NCBI GenBank assembly: GCA_946480485.1
Contig: CAMLJW010000032.1
Coordinates: 1-21,021, forward strand
Length of the DNA stretch: 21,021 nucleotides
Direction: 5' to 3'
Origin: an uncultured Streptomyces sp.
GTDB lineage: Bacteria > Actinomycetota > Actinomycetes > Streptomycetales > Streptomycetaceae
Shown: positions 15,860-21,021 of the stretch, one piece after another
Position numbering within the stretch: the stretch's first letter is position 1
How the letters are laid out: each line of letters opens with the position of its first letter
Made by a program: the position numbers and the translations under genes
Notes under the pieces: model-generated
The model's input: only the letters and a program-made list of their open reading frames with translations
Told to the model about the DNA's origin: nothing
Databases searched by the model: none

Positions 15860-17314
15860 ATGTCTGACAACCCCGCGCCTCTCCCCACCGAATCCACCGC
15901 CTTCCGCAGCGCGCTCGAAGTGATCCGCGCCGTCGAGCCCCGGGTCGCCGACGCCATCGGCCAGGAGGTCGCCGACCAGCGCGAGATGCTCAAGCTGATC
16001 GCCTCCGAGAACTACGCCTCCCCGGCCACCCTCCTTGCCATGGGCAACTGGTTCAGCGACAAGTACGCCGAGGGCACCGTCGGCCGCCGCTTCTACGCCG
16101 GCTGCCGCAACGTCGACACCGTCGAAGCCCTCGCCGCCGAGCACGCCCGCGAACTCTTCGGCGCCCAGCACGCCTACGCGCAGCCGCACTCCGGCATCGA
16201 CGCCAACCTCGTCGCCTTCTGGGCCGTCCTTGCCCAGCGCGTCGAGGCACCCGCCCTGGAGCGGGCCGGCGTCCGCAACGTCAACGACCTCTCCGAGGCC
16301 GACTGGGCCGAACTGCGCCAGGCCTTCGGCAAGCAGCGCATGCTCGGCATGTCCCTGGACGCCGGCGGCCACCTCACCCACGGCTTCCGCCCGAACATCT
16401 CCGGCAAGATGTTCGACCAGCGCTCCTACGGCACCGACCCGGCCACCGGCCTCATCGACTACGAGGCCCTGCGGACCTCCGCTCGCGAGTTCAAGCCCCT
16501 GGTCATCGTCGCCGGCTACTCCGCCTACCCCCGTCTTGTGAACTTCCGCATCATGCGCGAGATCGCCGACGAGGTCGGCGCGACGCTGATGGTCGACATG
16601 GCGCACTTCGCCGGTCTCGTCGCTGGCAAGGTCCTGACCGGCGACTTCGACCCCGTCCCGCACGCCCAGATCGTCACGACCACCACCCACAAGTCGCTGC
16701 GCGGCCCGCGCGGCGGCATGGTCCTGTGTGACGACTCCCTCAAGGACCAGGTCGACCGCGGCTGCCCGATGGTTCTCGGCGGCCCCCTTCCGCATGTCAT
16801 GGCCGCCAAGGCGGTCGCGCTCGCCGAGGCCCGCCGCCCCGAGTTCCGTGACTACGCCCGGGCCGTCGTCGACAACGCCCGCGCCCTGGCCGAAGGCCTG
16901 ATGCGCCGCGGCGCCACCCTGGTCACCGGCGGCACCGACAACCACCTCAACCTGATCGACGTCGCCTCCTCCTACGGCCTCACCGGCCGACAGGCCGAAT
17001 CCGCCCTCCTCGATGCGGGCATCGTCACCAACCGCAACGCCATTCCCGCCGACCCCAACGGCGCCTGGTACACCTCCGGCATCCGCATCGGCACCCCGGC
17101 CCTCACCACGCGTGGCCTCGGCACCGCCGAGATGGACGAGATCGCCGCCCTGATCGACCGCGTCCTCACCACCACCGAGCCCGGAACCACCGCCAAGGGG
17201 CTCCCCTCCAAGGCCCAGCACCTCCTGGACCCGAAGATCGCGGACGAGATCTCCCACCGGGCCACCGACCTGCTGGCCGGCTTCCCGCTGTACCCGGAGA
17301 TCGACCTCGGCTGA
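15860..17314 (+). CDS. glyA: Serine hydroxymethyltransferase, long actinobacterial form
   Basis: GlyA converts serine plus tetrahydrofolate into glycine plus 5,10-methylene-tetrahydrofolate, the main entry of one-carbon units. ATG 15860 follows GGAGG by seven bases. 484 residues against 417 in E. coli; most of the extra length is an insertion around 125-163 ([15 protein letters not shown]...AFGKQ) and additions at both ends. Motifs: [15 protein letters not shown] (45-59), [19 protein letters not shown] (68-86), [11 protein letters not shown] with cofactor aspartate D246, and the PLP lysine K278 in [14 protein letters not shown]. Streptomyces genomes typically carry a second, shorter glyA elsewhere, so the two may be regulated differently; this one sits behind a ZTP riboswitch-like leader. 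Likely a single-gene unit ending at 17368-17400. Confidence 0.96.
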   Translation: MSDNPAPLPTESTAFRSALEVIRAVEPRVADAIGQEVADQREMLKLIASENYASPATLLAMGNWFSDKYAEGTVGRRFYAGCRNVDTVEALAAEHARELFGAQHAYAQPHSGIDANLVAFWAVLAQRVEAPALERAGVRNVNDLSEADWAELRQAFGKQRMLGMSLDAGGHLTHGFRPNISGKMFDQRSYGTDPATGLIDYEALRTSAREFKPLVIVAGYSAYPRLVNFRIMREIADEVGATLMVDMAHFAGLVAGKVLTGDFDPVPHAQIVTTTTHKSLRGPRGGMVLCDDSLKDQVDRGCPMVLGGPLPHVMAAKAVALAEARRPEFRDYARAVVDNARALAEGLMRRGATLVTGGTDNHLNLIDVASSYGLTGRQAESALLDAGIVTNRNAIPADPNGAWYTSGIRIGTPALTTRGLGTAEMDEIAALIDRVLTTTEPGTTAKGLPSKAQHLLDPKIADEISHRATDLLAGFPLYPEIDLG

Positions 17315-17367
17315 GGCGGCCTCAGGGCTCAGGCACCATACGCGGTCTCACACGTCGATCAGCCTGA

Positions 17368-17400
17368 CCGTGGCTGTCGCGGCTCCCGCGGCGGCCACGG
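17368..17400 (+). terminator. 15-bp terminator after glyA
   Basis: Bases 17368-17382 pair with 17386-17400 without interruption (two G.T pairs) around a CTC loop, followed by TT. A second perfect hairpin, GCCCGG-GCCG-CCGGGC, follows at 17404-17419. Both lie before trpS, so trpS should have its own promoter. Confidence 0.8.
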
Positions 17401-17506
17401 TTCGCCCGGGCCGCCGGGCGGCGTAGTCACACTCTTGGCACACCGCCGGAGACAGATTGGTTCCCACCTGTTTCCGACCAGTTCCGGAGCGGCCCCCGAC
17501 ACCTGA

Positions 17507-18532
<1,026 letters not shown>

Positions 18533-18558
18533 CCCGGGCGCTGACACGCTAGACCGGG

Positions 18559-18589
18559 CCCTACGGCCGTACAGTCGTAGGCCGTAGGG
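18559..18589 (+). terminator. Terminator after trpS
   Basis: CCCTACGGCC (18559-18568) pairs perfectly with GGCCGTAGGG (18580-18589). Inside, TAC pairs with GTA around AGTC. There is no U-tract. It lies 27 bases after the trpS stop and before the 2H phosphoesterase gene. Confidence 0.7.
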
Positions 18590-18651
18590 AAACAGCGACA
18601 CACAGGACCAGCAGCCACCCCTGCCCGTCAGGAACGCGTAGACCACATAGG

Positions 18652-18682
18652 ACACCACGCAGAACACCACGCAGAACACCAC
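18652..18682 (+). repeat. 12-bp tandem repeat just before the 2H phosphoesterase gene
   Basis: ACACCACGCAGA occurs at 18652-18663 and 18664-18675, with a partial third copy (ACACCAC) and a degenerate copy upstream. It forms the leader immediately before the GGAG of the next gene. Confidence 0.75.
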
Positions 18683-18701
18683 AACGACGACAGGAGACGA
18701 C

Positions 18702-19286
18702 GTGGGGACCGTAACGATCGGTGTGTCGATCGCGGTCCCGGAGCCACACGGCAGCCTGCTCCAGGAGCGGCGCGCGGGCTTCGGCGACCCCGCGGCTTCC
18801 GGCATTCCCACCCACGTCACCCTGTTGCCGCCGACGGAGGTCGACGACTCGGCGCTGCCGGCGATCGAGGTGCATCTCGCCGAGGTCGCGGCCGCCGGGC
18901 GCCCCTTCCCGATGCGGCTGTCCGGCACGGGAACCTTCCGCCCGCTGTCGCCCGTCGTGTTTGTGCGGGTCGTGGACGGGGCCGAGGCTTGTACCTGGCT
19001 GCAGAAGCAGGTCCGGGACGCGTCCGGGCCCGTGGCACGCGAGCTTCAGTTCCCGTACCACCCGCATGTGACGGTGGCGCACGGCATCGAGGACGAGCCG
19101 ATGGACCGCGCGTTCGAGGAGCTGTCCGAGTACGAGGCCGAGTGGCCGTGCACGGGCTTCTCGCTGTACGAGCAGGGCGCCGACGGGGTGTGGCGCCGAC
19201 TGCGCGACTTCTTTTTCGGGGGAGCGGTGTCGCCTCCGCAGGGGAACGAGCCCGAGAAGCGGGACACCACGCTGCCCGCGCGCTGA
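18702..19286 (+). CDS. 2H phosphoesterase superfamily protein (2'-5' RNA ligase family)
   Basis: GTG 18702 with AGGAG six bases upstream gives 194 residues. The two catalytic HxT motifs of the 2H superfamily are present: H38-V-T40 in IPTHVTLLPP and H122-V-T124 in PYHPHVTVAHG, about 84 residues apart as expected. Family members act on 2'-5' linkages or 2',3'-cyclic phosphates of RNA (LigT/ThpR types) or on small nucleotides; which substrate this one uses cannot be read from the sequence. The C-terminal 30 residues are polar and probably disordered. It follows trpS by 169 bp with a terminator between, so probably a separate transcript, though the association with a tRNA synthetase gene is suggestive of RNA work. 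Confidence 0.85.
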   Translation: MGTVTIGVSIAVPEPHGSLLQERRAGFGDPAASGIPTHVTLLPPTEVDDSALPAIEVHLAEVAAAGRPFPMRLSGTGTFRPLSPVVFVRVVDGAEACTWLQKQVRDASGPVARELQFPYHPHVTVAHGIEDEPMDRAFEELSEYEAEWPCTGFSLYEQGADGVWRRLRDFFFGGAVSPPQGNEPEKRDTTLPAR

Positions 19287-19601
19287 GCACCGACCAGGCC
19301 CCGCCCCGTCGAACGGCGCCCGCGCGCGCCTGAGGACCACGAAGGGGTTTCCTGCTCCGCGCCGGCGGCGGGCTGGACGGCCCGGCAGCTCGGCATCGAC
19401 GAGGCCGGCTGGAGTGGCGCGCTGCTGCATTCGCCGCCTTCCCCATCGCCGTCCTCGCCGACTTCCGGCTTCTCCTGTACGTTCTGACGCTGCTGCCCGG
19501 CGTCGAGCCGCCCCGCCGCCGGGGCCGCCAAAGACAACCGAAACGGTCGCCGAAACGGTCGCCGAAATGGGCGCCGAAAGGGGTTCCGGGTGAAGCGGGC
19601 G
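19287..19601. other. 315-bp intergenic region between convergent 2H phosphoesterase and dacA genes
   Basis: It has small GC hairpins at 19315-19330 (GGCGC/GCGCC) and 19511-19524 (CCCCG-CCGC-CGGGG), possible terminators, and four 12-bp repeats at 19538-19585. One plus-strand frame from about 19336 reads plausibly (AAFAAFPIAVLADFRLLLYVL, then a basic repeat) but has no start codon; it may be a gene remnant. Confidence 0.5.
19538..19585. repeat. Four 12-bp tandem repeats between the 2H phosphoesterase and dacA genes
   Basis: CCGAAACGGTCG at 19538-19549 and 19550-19561, CCGAAATGGGCG at 19562-19573, CCGAAAGGGGTT at 19574-19585. Each copy contains an ACCG-AAA-CGGT-like mini-palindrome. It lies just beyond the dacA stop codon. 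Confidence 0.85.
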
Positions 19602-20948
19602 TCAGCCGCGTGGGCGACGGCGCATCAGGTCGGGCAGCGGCCAGCGGCGATTGATGAGGAACGCCCCGGCCGCGAGGAGTGCGAGTACTCCGCCGATGAT
19701 CGCCAGCGCCATTCCTATGCCGCTCGATCCCGTCGCCTGAGCCGAGGCGACGGCCTTCTCGCCGTCACCTGAGCCGCCCGCTGCTCGGGATCCCCCCGCC
19801 TCGCCGGAGGCCTTGCCACCCGGCCGCGAGCCCGTGTCCGCGCTCTTCGGCGGCACCAGCTCACCCACCGGCTCGACTTTCCCCGACGCCTGGAAGCCCC
19901 AGTCGAGAAGGCGGGTGGTCTCCTTGTAGACCTCGTCGTGCTCTTCCGTCTTCGGGTTCATGACCGTGACGAGCAGCACCTTGCCGTCGCGTTCGGCGAC
20001 ACCGGTGAAGGTGGCGCCCGCGTTCGTGGTGTTGCCGTTCTTCACACCCGCGATGCCCTTGTAGACGTCGAGGCCGTAGTCGCCCGTCAGTAGCCGGTTG
20101 GTGTTCTGGATCTCGAAGGACTCGCGGGTCTTCTTGCCTTTCTTGTTCTTCGTGGTCCCGCCCGGGAACTGGGCGCGCACTGTGGAGCAGTACTCCCGGA
20201 AGTCCTTTTTCTGCAGGCCGGAGCGGGCGAACAGGGTCAGGTCGTACGCCGATGACATCTGCCCGTTCTCGTCGTAGCCGTCCGGGCTGACGACATGCGT
20301 GTCGAGGGCCTGGAGCTCTTCGGCATGTGCGTTCATGTCCTCGACCGTCTGGTCGACGCCGCCGTTCATCGCGGAAAGGACGCGTACGGCGTCGTTGCCG
20401 GAGCGAAGGAAGACGCCGAGCCACAGATCATGGACCGTGTATGTCTCGTCCGCCTTGACGCCGACCATGCTGGAGCCCGCGCCGATGCCCGCCAGGTCGG
20501 CGGGCACGACCTTGTGTTTCTCGGTCTTGGCGAACTTCGGCAGCAGTGTGTCCGCGAACAGCATCTTCAGGGTGCTGGCCGGGGGCAGCCGCCAGTGCGC
20601 GTTGTGCGCGGCCAGGACGTCGCCGGACTCGGCGTCCGCGACGATCCAGGAACGGGCGCTCAGGTCCTTCGGGAGGACCGGGACGCCGGTGCCGAGGTTC
20701 ACCTGGGTGCCGACCCTGCCGAGTGGGGCACCGCCCACGGTCGACATGTTCGCCGGCGGTGTGGCGCTCAGCGAGGTGGTGGCCTTCGGAGTCGGTGTCT
20801 GAGTCGCTGTCCGGGCCGACGTCGGGCTCGCGGTCGGAGTCGGCGTTCCGTCCGCGAAGGCGGGCGCGATGGCGGCGACGGTTGCGGTGAGCGACAAGGG
20901 CACGATGGCGGAAGCAATCAGCAGGGAGGACTTCGTGGTCTTTTTCAT
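19602..20948 (-). CDS. dacA: D-alanyl-D-alanine carboxypeptidase (penicillin-binding protein, S11 family)
   Basis: This low-mass PBP trims the terminal D-Ala of peptidoglycan stem peptides outside the membrane. The start is ATG 20946-20948, which begins a clear signal peptide (MKKTTKSSLL then a hydrophobic core, AFA cleavage site near 31-33); the ribosome binding site is weak, and an in-frame GTG at 20957 is possible. 448 residues. A Thr/Pro-rich linker (34-66) precedes the catalytic domain (about 95-355): S125-x-x-K128 in PPASTLKML, SGN (183-185) in LRSGNDAV, and K303-N-G where most family members have K-T-G. A Gly/Ala-rich stalk (370-405) leads to a C-terminal transmembrane helix (411-433) and a short basic tail, so the enzyme is anchored at both or one end. 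Monocistronic on the minus strand; promoter lies at the window edge. Confidence 0.92.
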   Translation of the reverse strand: MKKTTKSSLLIASAIVPLSLTATVAAIAPAFADGTPTPTASPTSARTATQTPTPKATTSLSATPPANMSTVGGAPLGRVGTQVNLGTGVPVLPKDLSARSWIVADAESGDVLAAHNAHWRLPPASTLKMLFADTLLPKFAKTEKHKVVPADLAGIGAGSSMVGVKADETYTVHDLWLGVFLRSGNDAVRVLSAMNGGVDQTVEDMNAHAEELQALDTHVVSPDGYDENGQMSSAYDLTLFARSGLQKKDFREYCSTVRAQFPGGTTKNKKGKKTRESFEIQNTNRLLTGDYGLDVYKGIAGVKNGNTTNAGATFTGVAERDGKVLLVTVMNPKTEEHDEVYKETTRLLDWGFQASGKVEPVGELVPPKSADTGSRPGGKASGEAGGSRAAGGSGDGEKAVASAQATGSSGIGMALAIIGGVLALLAAGAFLINRRWPLPDLMRRRPRG

Positions 20949-21021
20949 GGCGGACACGCTCGAGAACGTACAGGGCTCCGGGCGGCGAGGTCGCACAGCC
21001 CTCCCCTCGGGTGTCCTCCCC

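Noticed and set aside
15779..17257. 492-residue minus-strand frame opposite glyA
   Set aside because: Shadow of glyA, and it would overlie the riboswitch leader.
19538..19585. CRISPR or iteron-type origin repeats
   Set aside because: Only four 12-bp copies, no spacers, no AT-rich region and no replication gene nearby.

Overview
The window looks like core chromosome of a high-GC actinomycete, almost certainly Streptomyces. Codon third positions are overwhelmingly G or C, many genes start with GTG, and the gene content and order (sucD, a PerM/DUF6350 membrane protein, purN, purH, folD, DUF3017, mdh, glyA, trpS, a D-Ala-D-Ala carboxypeptidase) match the conserved Streptomyces core. I see no phage, insertion sequence, CRISPR array, tRNA or rRNA. 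I did not find a clearly new multi-gene system. The most unusual items are one protein architecture, two regulatory leaders and a set of short tandem repeats.

Layout, left to right. Bases 1-168 are the end of sucD. A minus-strand gene (469-1815) encodes a helix-turn-helix / sigma-factor-like / transmembrane protein. It is divergent from the PerM-like gene (1921-3870). A Pro/Gly-rich membrane protein lies on the minus strand (4043-4831). The purN-purH operon (5369-7614) follows, then two minus-strand genes: a Ser/Thr kinase with an extracellular peptidoglycan-binding domain (7704-9698) and a Tyr/Pro/Gln-rich four-helix membrane protein (9952-10581). Then come folD and DUF3017 (10849-12502), a 717-base non-coding stretch with terminators and the mdh control region, mdh (13220-14209), minus-strand rocD (14308-15513), glyA behind a riboswitch leader (15860-17314), trpS (17519-18532), a 2H phosphoesterase (18702-19286), and minus-strand dacA (19602-20948).

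Functionally, four genes share folate-bound one-carbon units. GlyA and FolD make and interconvert 5,10-methylene-, methenyl- and 10-formyl-tetrahydrofolate. PurN and PurH consume 10-formyl-tetrahydrofolate in purine synthesis. The glyA leader carries the hallmarks of a ZTP (pfl) riboswitch, which senses the PurH substrate ZMP/ZTP that builds up when 10-formyl-tetrahydrofolate runs short, so the two ends of the window are metabolically linked. sucD and mdh are TCA-cycle genes, and the mdh leader holds two overlapping inverted repeats resembling a MarR-family (TamR-type) operator. The PerM-like protein, the kinase and the DD-carboxypeptidase concern cell division and cell wall.

Almost every gene boundary has a strong GC-rich hairpin (bidirectional between convergent genes), so transcription units can be drawn fairly confidently. 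Many linkers and some intergenic stretches contain tandem repeats whose units are multiples of three bases (12, 18, 30).
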